34,039 nt of DNA. Source: Bacteriovoracaceae bacterium (GTDB lineage Bacteria; Bdellovibrionota; Bacteriovoracia; Bacteriovoracales; Bacteriovoracaceae). Below, in pieces: positions 1 to 8,486 of this stretch. The DNA lies in contig CANHJD010000010.1 in assembly GCA_947461145.1 (NCBI GenBank), positions 1 to 34,039 on the forward strand, read 5' to 3'. Every line of letters begins with the position of its first letter. The stretch's first letter is position 1. The notes beneath the pieces were generated by a model that did not search any database, was not told where the DNA came from, and saw only the letters and a program-made list of their open reading frames with translations. A program made the translations under genes and the position numbers.

Positions 1-105
1 ATCGAAAATCCCTAGAAATAAAGGCTAAATTTAAGCTGAAAAAAATTAACTCAGGAATCTTTCTTTGTATAGTGAACAATTAATATTGAAGTAACAGATT
101 TCGTC
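1..105. other. AT-rich leader with no recognised feature
   Basis: Short AT-rich stretch before the first promoter. I see no open frame, convincing hairpin terminator or repeat in it. It is probably the upstream intergenic region of the histone gene. Confidence 0.4.
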
Positions 106-134
106 TTGCCCAAAAGACCCCTTTAAAGCATAGT
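106..134 (+). promoter_or_regulatory. Predicted sigma70 promoter of the histone gene
   Basis: TTGCCC at 106-111, a 17-base spacer, and CATAGT at 129-134. The expected transcription start is near 141, which leaves a leader of about 30 bases containing the AAGGAG ribosome site at 160-165. Assigned from hexamer similarity and spacing only. Confidence 0.45.
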
Positions 135-171
135 TAACGTGTTTTCTACAAATCCAATGAAGGAGCTCCCT

Positions 172-567
172 ATGGAAAGCCTTATAGTTATCTCTAAAGT
201 TAAAAAATTTATCAAAGAGAAAGCAGATTTCAATACTTCAGCAGGTTTTTTTGAACCCTTAAACGCTGATATTATCAAAGCTTGCCGTGACGCAGCTACT
301 CATACACAAAAACTTGGGCGTAAAACTGTGATGGGCAAGGATTTTAACCTCTACATTGAAAATCCAAATATCAATGAAGCTTTGGTTGTTGCGTCAAAAG
401 TAAAGAAAATGATTAAGGATGAGACGGGACTCTCAACGTCGGCTCAGGCGATTGATCAATTAACAAATAGAGTCCAAACGATTTGTCTTAAAGCTATTGA
501 AAATGCCAAAGAAGACAAAAGAAAGACAGTAATGGATCGTGATTTTACTGCCCCAACAATCGCTTAA
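172..567 (+). CDS. Two-fold (doublet) bacterial histone, DUF1931-like
   Basis: A 131-residue protein made of two tandem histone folds. The halves align with a period of 67 residues: SKVKK(F/M)IK at 8 and 75, TSA at 22 and 89, and RKTVMxxDF at 50 and 117. RKTV followed by Asp resembles the end of the fold in archaeal histones, where the loop contacts DNA. Pseudodimeric histone-fold proteins of this size are known in bacteria (the DUF1931 family, with an Aquifex member of known structure), and Bdellovibrio is known to encode histones. A role as a DNA-binding nucleoid protein is inferred. The frame is open upstream to a GTG at 139, but AAGGAG at 160-165 sits six bases before the ATG at 172, which decides the start. 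The 3' end overlaps the convergent symporter gene by 4 bases. Confidence 0.85.
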   Translation: MESLIVISKVKKFIKEKADFNTSAGFFEPLNADIIKACRDAATHTQKLGRKTVMGKDFNLYIENPNINEALVVASKVKKMIKDETGLSTSAQAIDQLTNRVQTICLKAIENAKEDKRKTVMDRDFTAPTIA

Positions 568-1994
568 TCCAAATTGCTTGTGCCAGGAACTGCGGTTTCT
601 GGCACGATAACCTCTTCGGCAGAATTCGTCTTAAAAAATGCCAATGAGAGATAGTAACTTGTGCCACAGATGACAACAGTCATAATGATGGGAAACTTAC
701 TCTCTGTTAAATAATTTGCAATCGCCCATGTCACTAGACTCATTAAAATAGCAAAAATTGCATTTTTTGAACTTCCCTTTTTGGACCACAAAGCAATCAT
801 CGTCATCACAAGAATACTTGGGCCTCCCATACCTGAAGCAGTTTCAACAAGATCAGTAATTGACTCTGAAGAGAAAGCTATAAAATAGGCAATAACACCA
901 GATACAAGTGTGCCCCCTCGGGCAATACGAACTTTTTGCTTCTCTGTGAGACTCGGGAATGCTGGATAAATTAAGTTATGGCTGGCCAGTGCAGAAGAAG
1001 AAAGTAACGTCGTATCAACTGTAGAAAGGATTGCTGAAACCAACGCCCCAATAAAGATGATATAAAAAACGTAATTCAAGTGAGTCTTGGCCAAAAGAGG
1101 CATGAGTGTTTCTGAGTCAGTAAGACTAGGAAAATAATGAACTCCTAAGAGACCAATAAAAACAGGAACAAGACCGACAATAAGATAAATGGCTGCTGCC
1201 CTTAAAGAAGAGTTAAAAGCGACTTTTTCAGATCGGCTGGCCACCACTCGAGAGACAAGCTCTTGGGCCATCAGGGATCCAAGAATGGGAACCATCCAAA
1301 GCTCTAAGTTCCCAAGAAAACCCAGCTGCCTTGTTTCAGGTGTAGAAAAAGAAAGCTTATCTAAAGGAATATGGGCCAAAGTTGGACCAATCCCACCTAA
1401 ATCGACAACGACAGCACCCAACATAAAAAATAGGCCCACGATAACTGCAATACCTTGGATAAAATCATTATAGGCATCAGCTAAAAGTCCACCTAGCATT
1501 GTATAAGCAATCACAACTCCAGCAGCGACGGAGACTGCCATGGTGACACCGATATCAGTATTAGAGTGAATGATCTGTCCCAAGGCACGAATTTGAGCGG
1601 CAGCCCAAATAATACTTCCTGGGATTAATAAAATAGCCGCGAGTTTTTCAGTGTTGGGAGAAAAACGTTCACGAAAAAGATCCGGTATTGTTGTTATTTT
1701 TCTTCTCCAAAGAACTCTTGAAAAGAAAATGGCCATAATAAGAAGACAAAGACTATAGCCTAAAGGATCTGCATGAAGTGAAGATAGACCATGACGATAA
1801 ACGGCACCAGCTGTGCCCACGCAAGTTTCTGCGCCAAACCAAGTCGCAAAAATGGAGAATGTGGCAAGACCTGGTCCTAGGGAGCGACCAGCGAGAAAAT
1901 AATCATCTTGAGTCTTAATTTTTTTAGAAACCCATACGCCTACAAAAAGCATTGATAAAACGTAGAGGGAGATTCCAAATAGTTCCCAATTCAT
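564..1994 (-). CDS. Sodium:solute symporter (SSS family)
   Basis: A 476-residue inner-membrane transporter with about 13 hydrophobic segments. It carries family hallmarks: an N-terminal DDYFLAGRSLG loop after TM1, and GGLLADAYNDFIQG around residues 168-181, the SSS signature for Na+-coupled transport. The substrate (proline, sugar, carboxylate or other) cannot be read from the sequence. It lies 18 bases downstream of the DUF819 membrane protein gene on the same strand and is probably cotranscribed with it. Length is normal for the family. Its stop codon overlaps the stop of the convergent histone gene. Confidence 0.88.
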   Translation of the reverse strand: MNWELFGISLYVLSMLFVGVWVSKKIKTQDDYFLAGRSLGPGLATFSIFATWFGAETCVGTAGAVYRHGLSSLHADPLGYSLCLLIMAIFFSRVLWRRKITTIPDLFRERFSPNTEKLAAILLIPGSIIWAAAQIRALGQIIHSNTDIGVTMAVSVAAGVVIAYTMLGGLLADAYNDFIQGIAVIVGLFFMLGAVVVDLGGIGPTLAHIPLDKLSFSTPETRQLGFLGNLELWMVPILGSLMAQELVSRVVASRSEKVAFNSSLRAAAIYLIVGLVPVFIGLLGVHYFPSLTDSETLMPLLAKTHLNYVFYIIFIGALVSAILSTVDTTLLSSSALASHNLIYPAFPSLTEKQKVRIARGGTLVSGVIAYFIAFSSESITDLVETASGMGGPSILVMTMIALWSKKGSSKNAIFAILMSLVTWAIANYLTESKFPIIMTVVICGTSYYLSLAFFKTNSAEEVIVPETAVPGTSNLD

Positions 1995-2012
1995 CTTCTT
2001 TTGTTTCCCCTT

Positions 2013-3137
2013 TTACTTAATTAGGTAAGCCACTGCTACACCAACAAAATTCCCAAGAGCGATTCCCACAAGTCCTGTAGTCACTCCAGAAACTAAAATC
2101 GCCCGGTTCTTGAGAACCTGACTCATTGGAGCGACAAACGCAGGCCCAAAAATTCCTGCCATCGAAGTTATTATGGCAGTATCTCTATCAATTTTCAGAA
2201 AAAAACAACAGAGAAAATGTAAAAGAATACTTCCAAACATAATGAGTCCACAGAAGAGAAAATACCACCAGCTCCCGGACATGAGCTGGGAGCCATTTGC
2301 CAGAGATCCCACGGACAGGCAAAAAACCAACAAAAGATATTGTCCCAACTCTTGAGAACCTTCAAAGTGCCTGATTTTTTGATTGAAAGAAAACATCAGG
2401 GCCAGGGTTGTTAATCCGAGGATAATGATCCCAGGAACTTCCTCGCCGGTTAAAATCTTTGAAACTAGAATTGAAACACCTACGATCAATGCAGAAAGAA
2501 TCAATAGTAAAAGCGAGTGGCGAGCCTTTTGGGTTAAAGATAAACGACCCCAATGAATAAGATCATAATCTTCTTCTTTTGAACTATTATGATCAAAAGC
2601 AGGTAAAATTCGAGACAGAATTTTTACACCAAAAGACATGATAAAAAGCAAATAGAACCCACCAATGACAACGTCCACAGCATTAAGCATGACAAAGACA
2701 TCTTCCCGGACCCCCAAAATCTTACCTATGGCAGTTAAATTTGCTGTTCCCCCTACATAGACTCCAACAAGCATACCGGCCATTTTCCAAACTTCAGGAT
2801 CGTGATGTTTATAATAAATCCCTACAAAATAGCTAACGATCATCACTGAAAAAATCAGAATGAGAAATGAAACAATCGTTGTCTTTGCAAGCTTGAACCA
2901 CCCCAAAAGATCAACCGATAACAAAAGGAGAGGTAGGGCCATCAAAACACTAATTTCAGACATTGATCGAGCAAGCTTGGGATCCCAAATGGGGCCCAAA
3001 AGATTCCCCAGAAGAATTCCTGCTCCATAACAACAGACAACTGGACTCAACCATTCAATAAGTTTAAATCTTTTTTCAGACAAAATTATGATTATTGGCA
3101 GCAAAAATGAGACCGCAATTAACATGAGGTTAGGCAT
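2013..3137 (-). CDS. DUF819 family multipass membrane protein (YjcL-like)
   Basis: A 374-residue integral membrane protein with ten or more hydrophobic helices. GTANLTAIGKILG near residue 130 and a second re-entrant-looking segment near the C-terminus, GIFGPAFVAPMSQ, fit the DUF819 family, whose function is not established (a transporter is usually assumed). The frame is open five codons further upstream to 3152, but AAAGGA lies six bases before the ATG at 3137, so that start is preferred. First gene of a leftward pair with the sodium symporter. Confidence 0.75.
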   Translation of the reverse strand: MPNLMLIAVSFLLPIIIILSEKRFKLIEWLSPVVCCYGAGILLGNLLGPIWDPKLARSMSEISVLMALPLLLLSVDLLGWFKLAKTTIVSFLILIFSVMIVSYFVGIYYKHHDPEVWKMAGMLVGVYVGGTANLTAIGKILGVREDVFVMLNAVDVVIGGFYLLFIMSFGVKILSRILPAFDHNSSKEEDYDLIHWGRLSLTQKARHSLLLLILSALIVGVSILVSKILTGEEVPGIIILGLTTLALMFSFNQKIRHFEGSQELGQYLLLVFCLSVGSLANGSQLMSGSWWYFLFCGLIMFGSILLHFLCCFFLKIDRDTAIITSMAGIFGPAFVAPMSQVLKNRAILVSGVTTGLVGIALGNFVGVAVAYLIK

Positions 3138-3154
3138 AAAAATTCCTTTCATCT

Positions 3155-3183
3155 ATAAAATCTCGGGAAGCTTTTTCTGTAAA
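3155..3183 (-). promoter_or_regulatory. Predicted leftward promoter of the DUF819-symporter pair
   Basis: On the minus strand, TTTACA (3178-3183) and TTTTAT (3155-3160) with a 17-base spacer. It lies back to back with the rightward promoter at 3195-3223, as expected for a divergent intergenic region. Confidence 0.35.
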
Positions 3184-3194
3184 GATTTTTCCCT

Positions 3195-3223
3195 TTGCCC
3201 CCATGGCATATCTCTGTAAGAAT
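3195..3223 (+). promoter_or_regulatory. Predicted promoter giving a near-leaderless mRNA
   Basis: TTGCCC at 3195-3200, 17-base spacer, AAGAAT at 3218-3223. The expected transcription start is about 3230, next to the ATG at 3231. No good Shine-Dalgarno sequence precedes the gene. The same geometry is seen before the genes at 21144, 25164 and 28682. Confidence 0.4.
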
Positions 3224-3230
3224 AATGAAC

Positions 3231-4124
3231 ATGAAAAAGCTCATTCTCCTCTTGGCCCTTTACTCAACTCAAATCTTTGCATTTAATGAAACGCAAATGA
3301 CTCTCTATTTTATTCCCTCACCACTGGGAATAGACTGGACCACCCCATCGAGCCTAGCTTGGTCGGCCATTAAGAATAAAATAAGCTTTCAATCTCGATT
3401 TATGGGACATGTTTTTGTTGAGCTTGAGTGCGCCGGTGAGAAGCAAGTCACTGGTATGAAGGGAAAAAACTTCGACTATATCAGACAAGTTGTCTTCAAC
3501 AGTCGTGGACTTGGTGTGCTTTATCATAGCTTTGATGGAACTTTGGAAAACAAAGAAGAAGCTGAAGAGGAAATCAGGGACCTTTCTGAAAAGGGTGAAC
3601 GACTAAATTTTGTCCGCTTCAAATTAAATATGGATCAATGCCAACGAGCCTCTAATTATCTCAAAGAGTATAGAGAGAAAAATGTAGGCCGATATTATGG
3701 GCTAGCAAATCGACCTCTATATGCTGAAGGCTCTGGTTGCTCAGCGTTTGGGGCGAGTTTTGTTGAAGTGACTGGGGTGATGGAACAGGAGTTCAAAGAT
3801 GCGTGGTCACATACCGTGAATATACCACTTGAGTTTGCTGGCCCTCCCTTAAAACCTGAAGGTGTGAGCCTTTTAAAACTCATCATGAATGCATCAAAAT
3901 GGGCATCAGAAAAAGAATTACACAAGAAGCTTTTCTTCTGGAGCCCTGACTTAATGTTCACATGGGTAAATAAGAAGGTAGATAACGCAAAAAATGATAA
4001 ACACTATTCAGTTATTGAAATGGGTAAATCCAAAGGGATAGTATTTGATAAATCCATGCTTCCGGCACCGAAAGGCGCAATCTGGCAGCAACATTTGGAT
4101 ACAACACTCATTAAGAATAAATAA
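3231..4124 (+). CDS. Exported protein, possible circularly permuted papain-fold (NlpC/P60/YiiX-like) hydrolase
   Basis: A 297-residue protein with a cleavable signal peptide (MKKLILLLALYSTQIFA). The mature part has no family I can name with certainty. His60 in RFMGHVFVEL and Cys170 in GSGCSAFGASFVEV follow the order and local pattern of permuted papain-fold enzymes (YiiX/LRAT type: a GH motif followed much later by a Cys before a hydrophobic helix). That suggests a periplasmic amidase, peptidase or acyl hydrolase, but this is inference. In-frame ATGs occur at 3225 and 3231; the latter gives a standard signal peptide. Its stop codon directly abuts the stop of the convergent gamma-glutamyltransferase gene. 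Confidence 0.7.
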   Translation: MKKLILLLALYSTQIFAFNETQMTLYFIPSPLGIDWTTPSSLAWSAIKNKISFQSRFMGHVFVELECAGEKQVTGMKGKNFDYIRQVVFNSRGLGVLYHSFDGTLENKEEAEEEIRDLSEKGERLNFVRFKLNMDQCQRASNYLKEYREKNVGRYYGLANRPLYAEGSGCSAFGASFVEVTGVMEQEFKDAWSHTVNIPLEFAGPPLKPEGVSLLKLIMNASKWASEKELHKKLFFWSPDLMFTWVNKKVDNAKNDKHYSVIEMGKSKGIVFDKSMLPAPKGAIWQQHLDTTLIKNK

Positions 4125-5834
4125 CTAGAGACCGATGGCCAACCCCTCGCCCCTTGGATCGCTTACGCCATACCAAAGCCCGTTCTCCCTCTTGATGGCC
4201 TGAATTGAGCAGCCTAATTTTTCATGTGAAATATTGTGACCCATCACTTTTAACTTTTTCTCAACTTTTTCTGATAAGAATGGCTCCTCGATTTTTAGAA
4301 TGTCAGGTAACCACTGTTGATGAATACGAGTTGCGGCAACAGATTCAAAAAGTGGCATGCCAAACTCAACAGTATTAAGAATAGTTTGAGCTACACAGGT
4401 AATAATTCGTGTCCCGGAGGGAGAGCCAAGTGCCAAAAATGGCTTATCATTTTTGGTAATAATTGTGGGAGACATACTAGAGAGAGGACGCTTTTTTGCC
4501 TGAACTAAATTACGCCCTCCACCAACTGCACCAAAAAGATTTTGGGCGCCTACTTTTTGAGCAAAATCATCCATTTCATTATTCAAAAGAATACCTGTTC
4601 CTTGAGCTATTACTCCTGAGCCAAACCAACCATTAATCGTTTGGGTTGAGGCAACCATATTCCCTTCCCCGTCGGCAATTGAAAAATGAGTGGTATCAGA
4701 TGATTCATAAGGTAAAGAAATAGGCTTGATATCTTGCGCCCTGATGGCTTTTTCAGTCTTAATCTCTTTGGCAAGGGCAGATAGATATTTTTCATCTAGT
4801 AATTCTTTAACGGGCACAGATTGAAAGTCAGGATCCCCTAAATAAGTGGCCCGATCAACAAAGGCCCTTTGCATACTGTTTGCAGTTAAATGTACAGCTT
4901 CAATAGACTGTGGACCCATTTTTTTCAACTGATGGGGCTCAAGCATTTTGAGAATTTGTATGACATGAATTCCGCCAGAACTTGGAGGGGGCATTGAGAA
5001 AACTTTAAGCCCTTTATAATTTGAAAAAACGGGTGTTCGCTCTTTCATTTTATAATCTCTTAAATCTTTCAGAGTAAGAATGCCTCTTTTTGATCGTACT
5101 GTTTTAATAATGGCCTCGGCTACCTTACCTTTATAAAATCCATCTCGTCCCTTGTTTGCAATTTTTTCCAAGGTCATGGCCAAGTTTTCCTGTCGAATGA
5201 CTGTTCCCATTCTTGGGACGGAGCCATCAGACATCAAGAAAGTTTTTCTAGCTTCGGGATCTGCTGCAAGAAGGTGCTTGCGATCTTTGAGTGCTGTATG
5301 GAGATGGTCGTATAAAGGGAAGCCATTTCTTGCGAGATCGATGGCCGGGGCGATAATCTCACTCCATGGTAATCTGCCAAAGCGTTGATGAATATCAAAC
5401 AGACCGGCGACTAAACCTGGAGTCGCCACTGCGAGGGCCCCCTCTTGTGAAAGTAAAGACTGAACTTCTCCCTCTTTAGTAAGAAACATATCTGAAGTTG
5501 AGAGAATAGGAGCAACCTCTCGAAAATCAAATGCATAAACTTTATTTTCTGCATGATGATAATAAAGAAGAAATCCACCTCCACCGAGACCAGTGGAATG
5601 AGGTCTTTCAACCGAGATAGTAAATGAAGCCGTGACAAAGGCATCAATTATATTGCCACCCTTCTCTAGTATTGAAAGTGTTGCTTTTGATGTAGCCTCG
5701 CCTTGAGTTGCCACCATCGCTTTTGAAGCTTTCGCATCATATTTTGAACGATCAAAATGAGGAGCAGGAGAAACAATATTGACCTTATGGGAACAACCAA
5801 CAATTAATAATAATAATAAAAGAAAAGCACGCAT
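4125..5834 (-). CDS. ggt: Gamma-glutamyltransferase (glutathione hydrolase), lipoprotein
   Basis: A 569-residue Ntn-hydrolase that cleaves gamma-glutamyl bonds such as that of glutathione. The N-terminus is a lipoprotein signal with Cys14 as lipid site (LLIVGCSHK), so the enzyme is probably membrane-anchored on the periplasmic or outer-membrane side. The autoprocessing site is TTHFS, with Thr381 as the expected catalytic N-terminal Thr of the small subunit. GLGGGGF near residue 83, PPSSGG near 290 and PLSSMSPTI near 460 are substrate-pocket motifs of the family. Length matches full-length GGT. The start at 5834 has GGAG seven bases upstream. The gene is divergent from the carbinolamine dehydratase gene across a 50-base gap. 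Confidence 0.92.
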   Translation of the reverse strand: MRAFLLLLLLIVGCSHKVNIVSPAPHFDRSKYDAKASKAMVATQGEATSKATLSILEKGGNIIDAFVTASFTISVERPHSTGLGGGGFLLYYHHAENKVYAFDFREVAPILSTSDMFLTKEGEVQSLLSQEGALAVATPGLVAGLFDIHQRFGRLPWSEIIAPAIDLARNGFPLYDHLHTALKDRKHLLAADPEARKTFLMSDGSVPRMGTVIRQENLAMTLEKIANKGRDGFYKGKVAEAIIKTVRSKRGILTLKDLRDYKMKERTPVFSNYKGLKVFSMPPPSSGGIHVIQILKMLEPHQLKKMGPQSIEAVHLTANSMQRAFVDRATYLGDPDFQSVPVKELLDEKYLSALAKEIKTEKAIRAQDIKPISLPYESSDTTHFSIADGEGNMVASTQTINGWFGSGVIAQGTGILLNNEMDDFAQKVGAQNLFGAVGGGRNLVQAKKRPLSSMSPTIITKNDKPFLALGSPSGTRIITCVAQTILNTVEFGMPLFESVAATRIHQQWLPDILKIEEPFLSEKVEKKLKVMGHNISHEKLGCSIQAIKRENGLWYGVSDPRGEGLAIGL

Positions 5835-5884
5835 TTACGACTCCAGCAAATTAGAGGATACTTTTCGAGTCTAGGAGAAAAAAG

Positions 5885-6232
5885 ATGGATCTTAAAGACA
5901 AAAAATGCATTCCTTGCTCAAGCTACATACCCCCAATTTCTGTGGAGGAAAAAACGAAATTACTTTCGACTCTGGGAGATGGCTGGGAGCTCACTCAAGA
6001 CGGATCAAGACTAAGAAAAAGTTTTAAATTTAAAAATTTTAAAAAGGCACTTGAATTTACAAACGAAATTGGAAAGATAGCGGAAGAGGAAAAACACCAC
6101 CCTGAAATCCACTTGGGATGGGGACACTGTGATATTGAGACCTGGACCCACACCAACGATAATCTTCTAGAAAATGATTTTATTCTTGCTGCCAAAATTG
6201 AAGAAATATTTAAACGTCTTTTTCCTTCTTAA
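5885..6232 (+). CDS. phhB: Pterin-4a-carbinolamine dehydratase
   Basis: A 115-residue cytosolic enzyme that dehydrates 4a-hydroxytetrahydrobiopterin to recycle the pterin cofactor of aromatic amino acid hydroxylases. His71, His72 and His89 in KHHPEI and TWTHTND reproduce the three active-site histidines of the family with the correct 18-residue spacing, followed by the usual NDFILAAKIEEIF helix. AGGAG lies seven bases before the ATG. No phenylalanine hydroxylase gene is in this window, so its partner is elsewhere or it serves another pterin role. The last 23 bases overlap the convergent RimB-like gene. Confidence 0.9.
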   Translation: MDLKDKKCIPCSSYIPPISVEEKTKLLSTLGDGWELTQDGSRLRKSFKFKNFKKALEFTNEIGKIAEEEKHHPEIHLGWGHCDIETWTHTNDNLLENDFILAAKIEEIFKRLFPS

Positions 6233-6719
6233 TGGACTTAGACTGCTTGAGGTCTCTTAAGAAATTTTTCTGTTTTAGGTTTTTCCTTAACAGGTAAGAT
6301 TGTGATGGGTCTATATAGAATTGCTTTAGTGCCTCTCGCCCAATTAGCATTCTGTACTTCATTGTTTCACGATTTGTAAGAGTAAGTTCAATGGTTTTTT
6401 TTAATTGTCCCATTTGAATGGTCGTATGGATAACGTAGCGAAGCTCTTTGTGACCTCCAGAATCTGTAACAACTCGTCGATCTACCAACGGTGCACTACA
6501 AGCAACAACAACATCTAAATTCTTTTGGATGGGGTGAACTTTAAACTTTACGAAGGTTACACCACTTCTTTTAACTAGTTTAATATCAAACGCGTGCAAA
6601 CTTGATGTTTTTGCACCAGTATCAACCTTGGCCTTCAAGGCAACCAGTTCTAGATCTGGAAGCGATATCCATTCCCTAAAGCCGATGATAGTTGGATTTT
6701 TTTTATTATTCTCAGTCAT
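6210..6719 (-). CDS. RimB-like retropepsin (ATP-dependent zinc protease family, PF05618)
   Basis: A 169-residue single-domain protein. IIGFREWISLPDL at 11-23 followed by AKVDTGAKTSSLHA at 30-43 and LIGREAL near 140 is the pattern of the family once called ATP-dependent zinc proteases and now known to include RimB, a retropepsin-like protease that removes glutamates added to ribosomal protein S6 by RimK. Asp33 in DTGA would be the catalytic aspartate. No RimK-like glutamate ligase is visible nearby, so the substrate is open. The C-terminal tail is lysine-rich. The gene ends inside the convergent dehydratase gene. Confidence 0.8.
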   Translation of the reverse strand: MTENNKKNPTIIGFREWISLPDLELVALKAKVDTGAKTSSLHAFDIKLVKRSGVTFVKFKVHPIQKNLDVVVACSAPLVDRRVVTDSGGHKELRYVIHTTIQMGQLKKTIELTLTNRETMKYRMLIGREALKQFYIDPSQSYLLRKNLKQKNFLRDLKQSKSIKKEKDV

Positions 6720-6780
6720 AGGGGTATTTTAGTGAGAATTAAAAAAAAAGAAAATGGATGATTTTTCCTGTAGAGAATTC

Positions 6781-6808
6781 TTGCAATGAATCGACGGAAT
6801 GTTAAAAT
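6781..6808 (+). promoter_or_regulatory. Predicted promoter of the lytic transglycosylase gene
   Basis: TTGCAA at 6781-6786, 16-base spacer, TAAAAT at 6803-6808. The expected start is near 6815. A short perfect inverted repeat, GACAT-g-ATGTC at 6820-6830, lies just downstream of it and could be an operator. Because this promoter would lie inside any reading frame begun at 6786, it supports the internal ATG at 6852 as the start. Confidence 0.45.
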
Positions 6809-6851
6809 AAAAATAGTCCGACATGATGTCATATCGCGTGAGGTTCATTTC

Positions 6852-8486
6852 ATGAAGAAGTTTTCTTTTTACTTTACTGTTTCTCTCTCTCTTTTACCGC
6901 TTATAAGCTGCGGTCAGATTAAGAGGCATGCTAAACACAATCCTATTTCTGAAACTGTAACAGTGAACGAAACAATTGAACTTGAAAAAGATGATGTTCT
7001 CTTAAGAAAACCTGCCAAAGGTGAATATACCCACGAATTGGCAGAGGCAAATGCCGACGACAAAGAAATCACGCAAGAAATTGGTAGTGCTGAAATTGAC
7101 ATGGAACTTCCTGGATCAGAGTCCGATGCTATTCCGTACTCAAGAGATTTCTTAACTAAAAAAAATACTAAACGCATGCAATTCTGGGTTGATTACTTTA
7201 CCAAAAAAAATCGCGATCGTTTTCAGCGATTTATTAATAATGGCGAAGAATATCGTCACCACATTGAAAAAATCTTTCAAGACTATGGACTTCCTAAAGA
7301 ACTCTATTTCGTAGGCCTTATTGAGTCAGGCTACTACCTTGGTGCAAAATCACATGCCTCTGCAGTAGGACCATGGCAATTCATTAGGGCCACTGGCCGT
7401 CGCTATGGCATGAAAATCACTCATGAACTTGATGAGAGACAAGATTTGTTCAAGGCAACACATGGAGCTGCTCAATACTTTAAAGACCTTCATAATATTT
7501 TCTCAAGCTGGGAACTAGCTCTTGCTGCTTATAATGCAGGTGAAAATGGAATGATTAGACGTATTATGAAGTTTGGAACAAGAGACTTCTACAAGCTATC
7601 TAAAAACAAACAGCTTCCATCTGAAACCATTAACTATGTGCCTAAAGTTCTGGCTGCAATGCATATCGTAAATAATGCAAAGACCTATGGCTTTAATATT
7701 CCAGAAAAGAGGCATCGTCTTTTTGATCTTACAGAACTAACACCAGTAAAAAAGAATGTTGCTCTTAGTACCATCTCTAGTAGACTCAATGTGAGCTTAA
7801 AGCTCTTAAAGAAACTTAATCCTGAACTCAGAAGAGCAAGTACTCCACGCCATTTTGCAGGAACGTACATGCTTCGCATTCCAAAATCAAAATATGCTTA
7901 TGATCTTGATCAACTTCGCCCAACTGAAGTTGCAACAAGTCAGCCAACATTTAAGCTAGGCAAGCCAGAATCAAGAAAAGAACTTAATCGTCGTACGGCC
8001 CTAAATCGCCCAAATTTTCATAAAGTAAAAAATGGCGAGACAATCATGTCCATTTCTAGAAAGTATGAACTCTCACCAAGAGCGATTGCAAATTTCAATA
8101 ATTTTAATTCTTGGAAAACAAAGATTAGAGTTGGACAGACTATTTCATTAAGTGACTCTCAAGACACCCCAAAAGTGAAAATCACTAATAAACCTATTAT
8201 TTACAAGGTAAGCAAAGGAGATAATCTAAATGATATTGCTCGCCTTTTTAACTCTCCAATTTCCAAAATCAAAAAGGCAAACAATCTCAAGAAGGAAAGA
8301 ATTCTTGTAGGTCAAAAACTGGTTCTTCCAAACACTCAAAAAGGTATTTATACTGTTCAACGTGGTGACCGATTATCAAAAGTTGCTAAGGATTTTAATC
8401 TGACAGTTGAATCATTGATTAAACTCAATGCACTTAAAAGAAAATCGATTTATCCTGGACAAAAAATTATTGTGAATATGGACTAA
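6852..8486 (+). CDS. mltD: MltD-type membrane-bound lytic murein transglycosylase with three LysM repeats
   Basis: A 544-residue lipoprotein that cleaves the peptidoglycan glycan strand with formation of 1,6-anhydro-muramyl ends. The N-terminus (MKKFSFYFTVSLSLLPLISCG) is a lipoprotein signal. The SLT domain spans about 140-260: Glu158 in IESGYY is the catalytic acid, followed by SASAVGPWQFI-type and LAAYNAGENG motifs. Three LysM peptidoglycan-binding repeats follow at about 388-432, 449-494 and 498-543. The frame is open back to an ATG at 6786, but the lipobox, the TGAGGT site at 6839-6844 and the promoter favour 6852. The 3' end overlaps the convergent EEP gene by 20 bases. Confidence 0.92.
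   Translation: MKKFSFYFTVSLSLLPLISCGQIKRHAKHNPISETVTVNETIELEKDDVLLRKPAKGEYTHELAEANADDKEITQEIGSAEIDMELPGSESDAIPYSRDFLTKKNTKRMQFWVDYFTKKNRDRFQRFINNGEEYRHHIEKIFQDYGLPKELYFVGLIESGYYLGAKSHASAVGPWQFIRATGRRYGMKITHELDERQDLFKATHGAAQYFKDLHNIFSSWELALAAYNAGENGMIRRIMKFGTRDFYKLSKNKQLPSETINYVPKVLAAMHIVNNAKTYGFNIPEKRHRLFDLTELTPVKKNVALSTISSRLNVSLKLLKKLNPELRRASTPRHFAGTYMLRIPKSKYAYDLDQLRPTEVATSQPTFKLGKPESRKELNRRTALNRPNFHKVKNGETIMSISRKYELSPRAIANFNNFNSWKTKIRVGQTISLSDSQDTPKVKITNKPIIYKVSKGDNLNDIARLFNSPISKIKKANNLKKERILVGQKLVLPNTQKGIYTVQRGDRLSKVAKDFNLTVESLIKLNALKRKSIYPGQKIIVNMD

Noticed and set aside
6786-6851. N-terminal extension of the lytic transglycosylase from the ATG at 6786
   Set aside because: It would bury the lipoprotein signal and contains the predicted promoter; the ATG at 6852 has a ribosome site.
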